A stretch of 64,000 nucleotides of DNA, taken from contig CM073325.1 in the NCBI GenBank assembly GCA_037043015.1, positions 11,945,001-12,009,000 of the forward strand, read 5' to 3'. Under the pieces are notes generated by a model that did not search any database, was not told the DNA's origin, and saw only the letters and a program-made list of their open reading frames with translations. This DNA comes from Bryum argenteum (Eukaryota > Streptophyta > Bryopsida > Bryales > Bryaceae). Made by a program: the position numbers and the translations under genes. Positions 25,610 to 38,737 of this stretch are shown here, one piece after another (the first letter of the stretch is position 1; the number at the start of each line of letters is the position of its first letter).

Positions 25610-27635
25610 ATGGCGTTTCCATGGAAGATGTTGCTGGGACCGGCGATGCTGATGGGCTTGAAGGCGGCCAACATTGACTACAACGTGCCCGCCAACTTGA
25701 TGGTGATTCGCATCATGTACGCCGTCGCGCAGCTTGGAATCTTTGCGGGATTGTTCCTCATTTACCAGCGCATCGCCCAATTCGGCGATGAAAAAAAGAC
25801 TGTCAAAGTCAAGGTCCCTTCCATGACGTGAGGATCCCCCCTTCTTTCCCCCTTGTATGTTTTCCCAATTAAGGTTTCCATGATCGGCCCTCACTTCTTT
25901 ATGGTTGAAGAGATCTCATATTGTCGAAAAGAAAAACAGTGTAGTCTTTTCTGGTTACGAGTGGCTCATGAATCTTCTTCAGTATTTTTAGCGAGAGATT
26001 TTTTTGGTGATGGATTATCTTCGGTCTTACTTTTAGGCAAGGGTTCTTTGCGTTGTAGCCTTTTTAGGTTTATTCTTACCTCTTGAATGAGGCAATCTTA
26101 TTCTGCTACCACAGCCTTATGTGTTAGAAGTATCAAGGAGAAAAGAGGTTCTTTGCTGGTAGATCATCTTTGTTTTCCTTCTCAGAATTGGTTTTTTGCA
26201 TTGTAGGTCTTGTAGGTTCACCCTCACCTCTTGATTGAGCCAATTGTATACTTTCACTGTGACGTTATTTGTTTAGATCTTACCAGATTGTTATACTTAC
26301 ACTGTAGAAGTGAAATAAACGGAAAGTTGTAGATGATGAATTGGGGTCGATGTTCTTTATTGTGATGTAGGGGCGGACCTGTGGAGGAGAAGGTGATGAC
26401 TCACAAGGAGTACGATATGTTTGAGATTCAGAAACTGGCCAAGAGCTTCGCAATGGTTAGCTGATTCCTGTTGCTAATTTTTCGTCTCATGAATGGATCT
26501 TATCTTTACTCAAAGTTATTAGTGTGAAGTTGAGGAAACCTTTTGCCAATCATGGGTAACGTTAAATCAATGGGCATGCAGTGCTGATTCGATGCCCAAT
26601 TTAAAATCCATCGTTTTATTTTCCATTCAAAGAATTGGATACCATCAGCATCATGTCAGTTGCAATCGAATTAGAGATTACATGCACATCAAGAGCTTCA
26701 TTGGATTTCTTTTAGGACGGCTACTTTTGCATTTGACAGAATTTGCTTCTTTGTAGATGGAATCTTAAATACAAGCACTAATGTTCCTCTTCTGTATGCA
26801 GAGAGCCGCAATGACCATCGGAATCCATGTGTACATGGCAGTAGTTCCCGCACTTCTTTTACAAATGAGTGCGTCTTCACATTTCCTTACATATGTAGTC
26901 TTCAATTCATACAGTATTGTAGATACGTAATCGAAGTAAATTTCTCACTGACAAAGACCTTGTTTGCAGTCACTGAACCCATCACCTTACACGATCATGC
27001 TCTTTTCCAATTATACCTTCTGAAGAAGGATCCCAGCAAGGATGAGAAATTGAAGCGGCCGTTCCCCGTCGACTCACCCATGGCCAAGTAAGTGCAGTAA
27101 CCTCTTCATTTCCAGTAATCAGAGTACCTTGCCACTCCAAAGTGTTCAAAAGCTTTTTGATGCGATTAATCAATGGTGATTTTTTTTTATAATCATTTCA
27201 TTTCATTGTACGGGAATGTAAGGTTAAATTGATAGATAAGAAAGCAACAACTAGTCTCTTAGACAAATGATATGTTGTGTTAACGCAACCCAACTTTTGG
27301 ACCGAAAAATCGAAATCTTAAATTCAAGAAACGGATGTGAGGAGCTTCGTGCCTTCATAGAAGGCTATGCAACTCACTCTACATTGCATATGCCATGCGG
27401 ATGTAGCTCGTTACTTTGGGCTTAGTATTGTCGGTATAAGTTAACTCTGGATTGAATCCTTGCAAACAGATTTGAGGCCATGAAGAAAGATTTAGCGGTA
27501 GAGGAGAGGAAGAAAGACGATGGCGACAGCGAACCCCAGCCGACAATTGAAGACACGGCGACCACTACGGCAACGAAAAACGTGTCGAGGGCAGAGAGAA
27601 GACCAGAAAGATGCGTAGATAGCGATGACGAGTAG
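25610..27635 (+). CDS. PHO88: SND3/PHO88 family ER membrane protein, five exons
   Basis: Family members sit in the ER membrane. In yeast, Pho88/Snd3 acts in SRP-independent targeting of membrane proteins and was first linked to phosphate transport. Exons 25610-25827, 26371-26455, 26802-26868, 26970-27087 and 27470-27635 join in frame to 217 residues, close to or slightly above the family's usual size. Hydrophobic segments lie at about residues 31-52 and 104-124. Recognisable blocks are NIDYNVPANLMVIRIMYAV, KEYDMFEIQKLAKS, the helix IHVYMAVVPALLLQM and the motif around PITLHDHALFQLYLLKK. The last ~40 residues are acidic and rich in Thr, with a family-atypical look. The start is the ATG in GCGATGGC, right after a GC-richer leader. 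Confidence 0.88.
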
Positions 27636-28034
27636 CCACTTAGCAGGGGCAGGTTTTTGTACATTCTTGACTGTGTCAGTGTTGATGATGCTCTGAGCTT
27701 GTGGATGTACGTGAAGCTTTAGTTACAAAATCTATAATGTCTCTGTGGCTTCGTCAGTAGATGCTAATATTGAGCATAAATTTTCGGCATGTTTGTTACT
27801 TACAGGTAGCATTAAAGTTTTGTAGACTTCCAGATTTTTCATCATATATAATATAAAACACTGAGTTCTGGACTCCTGGCTCGTTTTTTGCAACTTGTTG
27901 TTAGAGTAGAAGCATCCATATCAGGACACCCCTATATCTCGACACACCCTTTTTCTGGATTTACTCACTTGTTTTCTAGATTACTCCACCCATGCAAGTA
28001 CCTTATGTGTACATATGTAGTGTTCGATTATGAA

Positions 28035-28049
28035 TGAAGCTATACTAAG
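28035..28049 (+). repeat. Target-site duplication of retroposon copy 2, left
   Basis: GAAGCTATACTAAGC here matches GAAGCTATACTAGGC at 28261-28275 with one difference, bracketing the retroposon. Confidence 0.85.
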
Positions 28050-28260
28050 CCCTTTGGGGGGATACTATGTCAAGTATCTTCAAGGCACTAGTAACTAGGC
28101 TAGAAACTAGCGTAGTTATAGTGTCCACCCTCGAGAGGGGGAAGTAGTATTGTTCCAATTTCCCCTTGTCCGGTGGCCATCGGGATATTAGCATTACGAA
28201 CGGACACTTCATTCACGCCGGCCCCCTTAGAAAGGGACTGGAGTTTCTATCTATCTATCT
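28050..28260 (+). mobile_element. Structured SINE-like retroposon, copy 2
   Basis: The 15-bp flanking duplication is described at 28035-28049. The closing stem is GTGTCC (28121-28126) with GGACAC (28202-28207), again 87 nt across. The last pair has changed from T-A in copy 1 to C-G, so pairing is kept. The first inner hairpin is CCCTC-GAGA-GGGGG, also with a GNRA-type loop. ATTCACGCC and a 3' hairpin (CCGG-CCCCTT/AAGGG-A-CTGG) precede a short (TCTA)n tail. About 71 bp lie 5' of the core, more than in copy 1. Confidence 0.85.
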
Positions 28261-28875
28261 GAAGCTATACTAGGCTTGTGTAAAATCTGCATTTTATTAT
28301 CTAAGTAAGTGCTCAAAATATCACAAAAATGTGGAATGATCGTTTTTTCTATTTGCTAATTCCAAAAAATAGAAGACCACACGTGTCATCACTCCAAAAA
28401 TTCATCACTCCACGAATTGACGGATGACGGAGGATGACATTGCAGCCCACCATAGCTAATTGCTGTTGCAATGGAGATGTGCGCATGGTAGAGAAAAGTT
28501 TGTTTGACATGCAAATTCTCCGAACTTCTTTGGATTGTGAAAGATTTGCTCAAAGATCATAGTAGACCTGATAGTGAGCTAGATAGTGAAGAATTTTTAA
28601 AATCAATCTTTATGGAATACCATAATTATCGAGTGGCTTCGGTACATTGATTTCTATTATACTTTGGAGGATGTAAGCGGTGATTGCAACTTGTAGATAG
28701 TGTGTTAATTATTTGTGATAATCAATATTCATCTTATTGATGAATGTGTAAATATATGCTCGGAGACTCGGTTGCAATTTTGATGCACTTTACGGGATCA
28801 TTTTTGAGTGCACAGGAGTTTTTCAAAAAATTTGGGAAAACTGCTTAATTCGTAAATCATCTGGAGGGTACTGTA

Positions 28876-29810
28876 CAGTGGGGTACAGAAATAATTCGAA
28901 CTGCATTTGAAGGCATTTTTTGAAGAAACTTCGAAATGTGCCTGTATACTCAAAAATGATCGGAATTGCAATCCGTGAAATGCGTTGGAACCACGTCAGA
29001 GTGTTTTACACTATCATTGCAAAAAATTGCTTCTTTTTGTAAAATTGTTCAAAGAATTAAAACTCTACATGTTCCATCCACAATTGACCACTGGCGCTTT
29101 GTGCTTCAATTACAATGTTCATTTTCACTTGCAAAATTGATATGAGCGCCATAAGTTGTTCTTTAGATACTTGAGCTCATGCTTATTGAATCATTGATAT
29201 GTTCCTTGTTTGTTTCTTGGGTAAGAGGAATGTCTTAGAATGTGCTTGTGACTAGTCAATTTTTCTCAAAACTTTGTGAAGCCATTCACACCACTAGAAA
29301 TGTCCTACAAGGACTTAATGGATGGTTCGATAAAGTTAGGGTGATTACTCTCATAAGCTCATTGCCAGACTAAAATTCTTTTAGCATTCTCGCCGAGTTT
29401 AAATCAAAGTTCAATTTCCCACCTTAAGTGTTGATTGCAAACCTATCACAAAACTACTCCAACTCAAAAGTTTAGAGGGAGCAAGTATTTTGGAACATTC
29501 AGCAATGAGCTCAAGTATATAAAGAACAACTTATGGCATTCATATCAACTTTGCAAGTGAAAATGAACATTGTAATTGAAGCACAAAGTGACAGTGGTCA
29601 ATTGTGGATGGAACATGTAGAGTTTTAGTTCTTTGAACAATTTTACAAAAAAGAAGCAATTTTTTGCAATGATAGTGTAAAACACTCTGACGTGGTTCGA
29701 ATGCCTTTTACGGATTGCAATTCCGATCATTTTTGAGTATTTAGGCACATTTCAAAGTTTTTTCAAAAACTGCCTTCAAATGCAGTTCGAATTATTTCTG
29801 TACCCGACTG
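28876..29810. mobile_element. Non-autonomous element with Tc1/mariner-type ends
   Basis: This 935-bp element begins CAGTGGGGTACAGAAATAAT and ends with the inverse ending CCCGACTG. It is flanked on both sides by TA (28874-28875 and 29811-29812). CAGT ends with a TA duplication are the mark of Tc1/mariner transposons. The terminal inverted repeats are unusually long, about 305 bp (28876-29182 and 29505-29810), with few mismatches. The ~320-bp centre shows no transposase. Small frames inside the arms look like remnants at most. Confidence 0.8.
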
Positions 29811-29819
29811 TACAGTACA

Positions 29820-30183
29820 GTCTTCAGAATTTCCAGCCAGTTTCTAAAGCATAGTTCAGTCACCCTCCAAAAAGTGAATGGGAGTAAACTCAAATTTCTG
29901 GCGAGAAAAAAGGCCAACTCCGTGAATCTGGATTCAAATTGTGACCGAACACCACATCTAGAGCAAACTCCACATACAAAAATGTACACAATCGGTAAGA
30001 CACAATCTATCAAACGCAAAAGCAGACTCCAATAGCTGCATGTGACCAAAGGTTACGTACTGAACCGTGTACATAAATTAATGGAAAACTCAAGGTGCGG
30101 CTAGCAGCTACCTAATCATTACAAGCCCTCAAAGGAACAGGTTACTCCTGCTTTGAAGAGGTTTCTCTATTCTATCAATCTAT
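29820..30183. other. 3' flank of the S-acyltransferase gene
   Basis: This stretch lies directly downstream of the stop codon on the minus strand and probably holds the 3' untranslated region. No other feature was seen. Confidence 0.4.
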
Positions 30184-33100
30184 CTACGCAGTGTGATCTC
30201 GGTCACGACTGCCATGACCGGGTAAGCCAAGATTTCCCAATCCTAAAGGTAGAGAGCCACCTGAACTATGGCTCTGATGATTGTGTGAGCATGTTGACGA
30301 GTGTACATGATGGTTTCTCAACCCATTGGTTACACTGCTTGAGCTTACCCCTGGCACTCCACCTAAGCTCGCACCCACTGCACCTGCCGGTACCGACCTG
30401 AAAGCAAAAACTCCAAAAATAAAAAAACTCGCCCAAGGTAACATGCTCAGAAACGGAGTAGATTTCAATCGAACCAAGTTTTCATGGAGTGGTCAAAGGG
30501 ATTCTTTTTTGGGAGAATGTGCAAACTTTGTGGGAGAGCAGTGATGAAGTTTTTCAAACTTTTCTTTGTTTAGTTATGGATACTGGGAAGGTGATGTCAT
30601 AGGTGTGATCAAGCATTTGAGGATGAACTTGAAGGCTGATGGGAAAATTAGCCTACTGCTCGGTTTCTGGTGCTGCTCGGAATATGAGCAGGTTCCTTCA
30701 GAAGATGAAAGATGTTGCTCGATGAAGATTGAATACATATTTCAGAATGAAAAGTTGAATGATATTAGTGAATAACTGCGAAATTCCGTTTAAACCAGAG
30801 CTGGTTAAGAGTCATACCTGTCGCCCATTTGCACAACTCCTCCATGTTGCTGAATGGGCTCCCAAGGCACCTCTATGTCTTCATTGTAGCCGTTCAAAAG
30901 AAAATCGGCACAGTTTTTACGGCACCCAGAGTCATATGGATTACGAAATCGACCATCGGCGCCCTTCAGGTAGCCATAACGCAAAGAGTTTGCCATCTCG
31001 TTGGTGGTTATATTCCGTGCAATCTGTACACAAGGAAACAACAATGGTTATTAAGATAAACGATGTCATTAACTTCAGCCGGAAATAAATTATTGGATGG
31101 TTGAGGAGATCCACTTTTGGGACGATGTCTGTACCTGCATGGCTTGCATTCCGGTTAACATTCCAGCGCCAAGTAGAAGGAATATATCTCCAATCATAAA
31201 TGCAAGTGCACCACTATGGAACAATGCGACATGACGAAGAAAGTTCCCGGTACCCGATGGTGCTGCAGGGTCAAGCCATAATCCTGTGCCAACCAAAAAG
31301 CAACGACAGTTAAATGCCGAACTCCACAGTTATATAGGGTGATGCTAATAGAATCATCACCATAGGTTGTACTTCGATTTTAAATACTTCGAGATCATAA
31401 CATTCGGCACTATGAGAGGCGACGAGTCTTACGGTGGAGAGTTACACAGGCTGCAATGATCATAGCTGCAACCTCCAAACACAGAAAAATGAAGAAATCC
31501 CACTTGTTGTTCTAGAAAAAAAAAAAGGTGACAAGAAGATCATCAGTTTGTCAGTTCTAGCATTCATAAGGAGGAAATAACAACGATCTGACGAGAATAT
31601 CACATCCACAAAGAGATACGTCAAACGAGTGGCACGTTTGGAGTCCAGGAAGCATTGCAAAGCAAGAGATTTGATCGAGATCCAGATGCATACCTTTCCA
31701 ACACAATTGGAAATCCAAGGACAGTGATGGTCAAACTGATCTACACAGCGATTGCACGAAGAGCAGTGCTTGGATCGCAACGGCCGCACAATCTGCAATA
31801 CAAGCAAAGATGAATGAAGGCTTCAATAGATGCACAAATGACCAAATACTTTAATTGTTTAAATGTGTGGATATTATTTACACTTTATACTCGCCATTCG
31901 TATTACATACGTGGAAAAAAAACAATGTGAAGAAGATCAAAAAAGAAAAAAAGGGAGCTGTCGAACCTTGCAAGTGGGGCACAACTGCGCCCAGTAACCT
32001 GCCCACAAAGCTGGACTGCTCAAATCCCTTTTCAAAAGAGGCTCCTGTAAAGTAAGATAAACATAAGACTTTCGCACCTTGCTCTAATAAAAAGACTTGA
32101 TCCTCATGTCCAGTCAAGAGGCAGACTTACCTGAAGTTGATAAAGTAGCTAATTCTACGATAAGCTGTGGTAACGTATCAGACATTAATGGACGCTAGCT
32201 ATGTTATACGGAATCCAGTTCTAACATTATGCCGACTTTATGTGTTTTCGACCGAATGAACCCAAATTGTCTAGGGACCAAGTGTTAGAGCTGTGACAAT
32301 AAATATAAGAACTCGTCCACCTACCTGGTGATTTGTCTCTCTCGGCAAGGTCTGTCCCCCACGCATGGGAGAAATATACCCTGGATCCTTACTGCAATTC
32401 ACATAACCACCAAGAAAGTCAAAACCTAGGGGTACCAGTGTGAACTATAGGGGCAGGAATATAAACCTTCGGAGAGACCTGATGATGTAAAAATGATTGG
32501 AGAGAGAACTACTTGCTTTCTAGGTTTCAAATTACGAACAATGAACCAGCACAATAGAAGAAAATATCCATCTCCTCTCTCTTGGAATCCACCAATTCCC
32601 CAGAATGAATAGATACGTCCGTGATAGTACCGGACATTCTAAAAGATATCTGAAAGAAGTGCAAACCTGGTGCAACGAAAAAGAAGAAAAAGACCACTGC
32701 TCGCCAATATGACCACCAAGCAAGCCCAAAATCCATCTCCAGCAGTTATTGTCAACAATGTACTTGCTGTCACATAAAAAAGAAGACACAGAACAAGTCT
32801 CGTCATGCTTTGATGTTTCAGTTAGTTCTGCATAAACTTTGCGATAGCATCGCCAAGCACAGTTACAGATAAGTCAGCGAAAGAGGTTCTTTATTTCCCG
32901 AAATATTCTGCTGAACAGGATGCAGTTATCGAAGGGGAAGAGTACGTACATGCAATCACAGAGTTGATAAAAATTAGGAGCAGGCCGATAATTATAGCCC
33001 ACAAGACAGGTGCTAATCCAAGCTTCGCAAACTTGCCCATTTTACCTCTGTCGTCCCACCGATTGGTGAAAATTCTTTTGGCATTTGTCTGCACCCAACG

Positions 33101-35170
33101 ATTCCACGAGACCAATTATCAGATCGAAAAGTGAGAATTTAAGCTTACCGAAACTGAACTAAAACGAGATGGCTAAGTCACGGATAGATCAACTTCAAGA
33201 GTTGTAGAAGCTTGTCTTCCTCAGACAAAGATACGAATATACAACTTCGCATGATCAAAGACCAATTCCCAACCTATCATAACTACCTACAATTATTGGA
33301 CATAAAACAACTATACAACATAGATTCAAACGTCCACCTCGTTCAGCACGCATTCCTTACCAGAAATAAAGCCACATGACGGTGCCCTTTGTCAGAGGCC
33401 AGCTTTGCAGGAGTGCACCCGGTAGACTCCTTGGCCATCAAATCATCTAAGGTGCCAGCCTGTACCAACACAGTGCAAGCTTCCAAATTACCTCGGATTG
33501 CTGCCCAGTGCAGCGGTGTGCATCCTGCTAGAAAAAGTCACACCATCAACTTAGAGAATACAAGTGGTTGCATTATAGCCACCAGCACTAACAAGAGCAA
33601 GGGTCAGCACAATTCAAGGTTGAGCTTGACAAGAGCAGTGCAATGGGGAAACGAAACAGAAAAGACAACAGAGTTCACAACTGAAAGCAAACCTTGAGTT
33701 ATGTGTATAAGTTCCAAATTGAAAATTCACAAAACTTGCAGTCTGCACAGACTGGCCCAAATGCATACCTTCTTTATCTGCTCGATTCAAGGAGGCATCC
33801 ATAAAAAGTAGCAACCGGATACAATCCGCAAACCCCTTATAGGAAGCCCTGCCGAGCAAGACAGCTTTCATTAGAATGTTTAAATTACGGCAAACTAACA
33901 CAGAGTCTTCCACAAACACCTACTAATACTAGTGCTCCAGACGGATGCTGTGATTGCATGTTGAATCAAAAGATGAGCAGATCATGGCTACCAGTGGAGG
34001 GGGCTGCGGCCGTCATGGTCAGGAGGGTCCACTTCTGCGCCCCATTTGGTGACAATATGGTAAAGCAAGGCGGTGTGTCCATATTGCGCGGCCACGTGAG
34101 ACGTCTAAAGGTCAAGCGGAAGATAGCTCAGAATAATTGAAAAATGGAATTGTTGACGAGAAAATAGGAACTGTTTACAGTGATAAGTGAAATACAGCAA
34201 TCGCTTACAAAAGCCACAGCCAAACAGCAAAGCAAGAGTAAAGAATTGCGTACTCGATATCCGTGTGAATCTGCATACTCAATGCGAGCCCCACTTTGCA
34301 GCAGCAACTCTGCTACCTGTATTGACCCACGCACCGCTGTCCAGTGCAAAGCAGTCTGTCCTGTAAAATCGATAGCGTTCACGTCTGCTCCTTGCTGCAT
34401 ACCAAAGTTTCTCGTGAGATGATAAATACGAGTCTCAACTGTAACCGCCTTCAAGCGAAACGTAGAGCAATTGCTGAGTCAAAATGCTCAACCCTACATC
34501 ATGCAGTGAACAGCTTAAGAACTCCTAGGGCTTTCCCCGACTTCCCTTCCAGTCTCCCTGGTAGCGGAAAAGCCACCAAATTCATTGAACTTGGCAATAA
34601 TCACCCTTGAATCCTGTCCTACAATACTACATCCTAAGTCTTCAGATACAATCGCCATACCTTAGGGTATGCCATACTGTCAAAATAGTCCGATTACGCG
34701 ATGCAAATACCTCGAGAACAATTATTTCAACTCAGAGAGTTCAAAGTGGCAGAAACAGCTGCAATTTCAGCTCTTCCTAGGCAATAGAAAACCTTAAAGG
34801 GGTAACATGCGCCATAGCGACAGGAACTGATCATCGTACCCCTAAAAGCTCAAAAAAAATCTTCCGACAATTACAGAGACGAGAATGCTCTGAAGCATAC
34901 CTCAATAAGATATTGAGCAGCTGCTGTTCGATTATTCAACGCACACCATTGCAAAGCAAAGTAGCCACCGGAGTCGGGCTCCAGCACAGAGCAACCCTTG
35001 TCCTCCACCAACCTCTGGAGCTTGTCAACATCCCCATATGCAGCAGCAGTGTAGACATCATCCCGCTTCTGCCCTTCGTCACCGGACGAGGAAACCTCTC
35101 CATTCTGCAGCTGCTGCTGCTGCTGTCGAGGAGTTCCGCCTTCCGCTACTATCTCAATTTCCGACGCCAT
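30184..35170 (-). CDS. TIP1: TIP1-like ankyrin-repeat DHHC protein S-acyltransferase, 14 exons
   Basis: The enzyme moves palmitate from its own DHHC cysteine to target cysteines at Golgi/endomembranes; Arabidopsis TIP1 of this type controls root-hair and cell growth. Minus-strand exons are 34901-35170, 34254-34394, 33992-34104, 33769-33848, 33361-33524, 32946-33088, 32667-32762, 32325-32391, 31967-32044, 31694-31792, 31433-31511, 31135-31283, 30818-31023 and 30184-30397. They join in frame to 632 residues, close to TIP1 (about 620). The N terminus has a Gln run. Ankyrin repeats fill about residues 40-265 (for example [20 protein letters not shown]). Four hydrophobic segments follow. The Cys-rich domain carries [18 protein letters not shown] with DHHC at 405-408. 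The C terminus is Ser/His/Gly-rich. No key residue is missing. Confidence 0.93.
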
Positions 35171-36629
35171 CGCGCGCTTAATTTAAAAAACCCCCCGTCC
35201 TCCCAAACCTTTCCTACTCCGACTCATCCATATTCAACAAATAATTCTCCCTGCTTCATCCACCATCCCTAGATCGTACACACTCCCACCTCCAATTCTC
35301 ACTAAAGTAAAAGCCCTAAATGAACAGTAAACACGCGAGTACCGATTCTAGCAGAGTGAGAAGACTGAGAATGGCGAATATCGAAAAGAATATTGGAAAA
35401 GGGAGCGGAATCTAGCACATTGCCTGCATTGCGAGGAAAGGGGAGGAAGCTGGGCACCGAAACGCGGAGGGATGGAGGGAAAAAAAAATCCTCCGAACAA
35501 AAAAAAAAAAAAAAAAAAAAAACAAGCTCTGGCTCTACGACACGAAAGTTCCTCTGCGAAACCCCAACATTTTAGGGTTTCGGGACAAAAACATATGGGC
35601 ATTGACTAACGCCTTTGGGGGACGACAGCTTCCACGTCAGCGCGCTGACTTGGCACCGCAATGTTCCCCTATTTTGGGATTTGAGAAACGCGGGAAAGCA
35701 TTATTGATATGGGATGCTTCATTCATTGGCTCCGTGCTTCAAGATGAGACGTCTAATTCTTGATTTTGTCATTTTCATTCGTATTTGGTTGTTGTAAATA
35801 GTTATTAAATAATGATGTGACTTTTTTTTGTAACAAAGAATTTTTTAAAAGAAAACATGATTGTGTTTTCTTTTAGAATAACTTCAAACACACATTAGTT
35901 ATACTTTGGTGATGGAGCATTGCATGATGGATGTTCGATACACATTTGTAGAAGAAACTCTAAGTATGTCTTTTTTGTTCATAAAAGAGAATAATAAGAA
36001 CTCCTAAACAAAAAATTGGGTCACATTTGTCACTGCATATGGATACCTGGAGGTCATAACACCAATAGTCGGACTACTTAATGCCCATCGGAATGATAAC
36101 AGACCTGTTGTTCGCAAAAAAGGCTGTGAGATACCCATGGAAGGAGTTCAAGAACCCTTAGTTGAATATAATGATAAGTACCATGCCGACATATATGGGT
36201 AATAAGACCCACAACCTCCTCATTGAGGACCTCAACTACAAAGCCGAGGTTGGTCGTACATTGTTTATAACATTTACTATGATATACACATGATGATTTG
36301 AAATCAATTCCAATTACACTCCCAATGATAGAGATTATCAATCAAAGCATTATCATTGTTAATCACTTAACTTGAAAATGAATTCTTGAAGTTTCTTCAA
36401 AATTTACATGTTATAAAAGACACTTCTAATAAGTAAACCAACAGGATGTAAGTGAATAAATGCTTGCTATTAACATATTAAGGTCTAAATAGGTACATGT
36501 ATCTAGAATAATGCATTTGTCTTCAATTTGGTTGATTTGACCATTGGTTGTAAGCAAGACCTTTAGACTTTGTTATAAAAAAGTCACATCTTTATTTAGT
36601 AACCAAGAGCATTTGGACATGTCATTATT
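35171..36629. other. 5' flank of the acyltransferase gene and AT-rich intergenic DNA
   Basis: The first ~450 bp form the leader and promoter of the minus-strand gene. They contain an A tract at about 35499-35522. The rest is AT-rich with no gene recognised. Confidence 0.45.
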
Positions 36630-38075
36630 TATGTTCTTGGACTGCATTCCGATGAAAGTGATTATGCAAATGATCCAATACTCCCACTCATACTAAAGAT
36701 TTTAGCGTGAATCACATTACTACTACATCGCACTCATTCTCATAGCTAGTATGGAAAAGAATTAACGCCAAGCTGGGAGCGGAGAAGGGTAAAGCATAAC
36801 CTCTCCATAAGCCGCTTAAGCGAAAATATCTGCAAGTTGGTGTTGAGATGGAACAAAGGTGATGGTAATGTAGCAATTAGCCTGATGCTCACTTATAACA
36901 TGAGAAGGAACATCAATGTTTTCGTAAGTTAATGATGCTCAGAGTTGGGCACAAACAAATTGTTGGCTTGTTGTAAGAGTAAAATACCATTAGAGTGGCC
37001 TCTTGAAAACGAAGTTGTTGAAGTAAAGGACAGTCCCTAAGGACCTCCTTTGTACGAGAGCAACAAGGTACTCCGCCTCAGTAGTGGATTAAGCAGCATA
37101 CTGTTCCTTAGGAGAGAGCCATGTGATATGTCTAAAGTTCAACTTGAGTAAGACTCCATTGATGGACTTGCAATCTTCAAGGTCCATCGCATAGAAGACA
37201 TCACAATATGATGTAAGATGATGATTTGAAGCCGAAGGACCAAAGGAAATACAATATGATTTGGTGCCTTTGAAGCAGTACAAAATCTTCTTAAAAGGTA
37301 TACGATGGGAAGTTGAAGGTTGATGTGCAAAACGAGGAGTGTTGGCGATAGCAAAAGATATGTCAGTGCGTGTCCGTGCGATGGAAAAGTTGTGGTGTCA
37401 AATAGGGACTTATAAGGAAAAGTGATCGACGATGCAGTTGATGCGTCATGATCCATGTGAAGTGACAAACAAACATTTGGATCTCGAGGAACCTGAACAA
37501 TATGAGAGTGTTCAAAAGCTATTTGACGAGGAGACGTTTTATGTTGCGAGTCTAGTCCAGAAAGATAGCTCAAAGTTCACGTTGGCGAGAGATTTGAGAA
37601 CCAACGAAAGTATCACAATCGGCAACACAAATGGTGAAGACATGTTTCATTTCCTGCAAAATAGAAGTAAAAAGAGTTAAACTTGTAGAATCAAGGAGGT
37701 TATCATCTACAAAAATGGCAAAGACAAGGATCAGCTTAGTTGTAGGATATAAACGCACAGATCTTGAGCGATGGCCACAAGGACATGCAAAGAAGAGGAG
37801 AAGAGGAGAGAACTGTTTGTTCTGAACCCGGGAAGCTTCACATATGCCATACATGGATTTCTTGAGGCGGCAGACATACTTCGGGTGTGTAGCATCTTCA
37901 AAATAAGGCATCACTAAGATGTAAAGTTCTTTGTTAAGAGGGCCATGGAGAAAATGATAAAAAGTGTACACAAGTGTATATACAACCTCGACCCTAAATA
38001 CTAATGATACATGTTTGAAATGCATCATACTTTGGACAGTGATGGAGCTCATACATCAATCCACGTAATTGTGCT

Positions 38076-38308
38076 TTAACCCTTAAAGGTCCCTTGGGGA
38101 TAGTATGTACGGTGGCGTATAATTGAGATTTGCTACCAACAAGAAACTCTATATTGAGATCTTAAAAGCTTAGTAGAACCGCATGGATTTATATGTCAAC
38201 TTGTTCTTTGAACTCAAATCTATTAAAGGTGTGCACTCATTCCAATACAAACAAAATACGCTGTATTCTAGCAACCAAAATATGGTTGTTCAGACCTTTA
38301 AGGGTTAA
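38076..38308. mobile_element. Small inverted-repeat insert (possible MITE)
   Basis: Perfect 16-bp inverted ends TTAACCCTTAAAGGTC and GACCTTTAAGGGTTAA bracket a 233-bp stretch inside the copia fossil. No clear flanking duplication was found apart from possible TTAA overlap. It adjoins the next inverted-repeat element. Confidence 0.5.
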
Positions 38309-38314
38309 GTAAAG

Positions 38315-38737
38315 AACCTCAATTCCGTTAAAATGAAGTTATTCCGCTAAAATGGCGCTTTTTGGGGTGCTTAAAATGAAAAAAATGATGCTGGTTTTTG
38401 TCGAGTTTTGATATGATAGGGTAAATATTTCTTAACGGCTGTTCAAAAACAACAATGTTTCTGAACGGCCGTTCAGAAATATTGCCCTTTTACTGTGTCC
38501 AAAGGTCAAAAATCATAAAAATGTGTGATATTACAGAAATTTTGGTGATATTACAGAAATTTTGGTGATATTACGGAGTACATGTGTGATATTAATAAAC
38601 ATGCCATTTTGTAGGCATAAATACTTCTGAACTTCAGTTCAAAAATATGCTTGTAAAATGGCTCGTTTGCACAATATGGCACTTTAGATCCGCTAAAATG
38701 GCACATGGAATATTGTCATTTTAACGGAATTGAGGTT
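38315..38737. mobile_element. MITE with 22-bp perfect inverted ends
   Basis: Ends AACCTCAATTCCGTTAAAAT (with GA following) and their exact inverse at 38716-38737 bracket 423 bp. The flanks share AAAG (38311-38314 and 38738-38741). Inside, TGATATTACAGAAATTTTGG occurs twice in tandem plus a partial third copy. The element lies within the second copia fossil, so it is younger than that fossil. The superfamily is not clear from the ends. Confidence 0.75.

Noticed and set aside
25303-25894. Antisense frames across the first exon of PHO88
   Set aside because: They overlap the clear PHO88 exon and its leader and have no support of their own.
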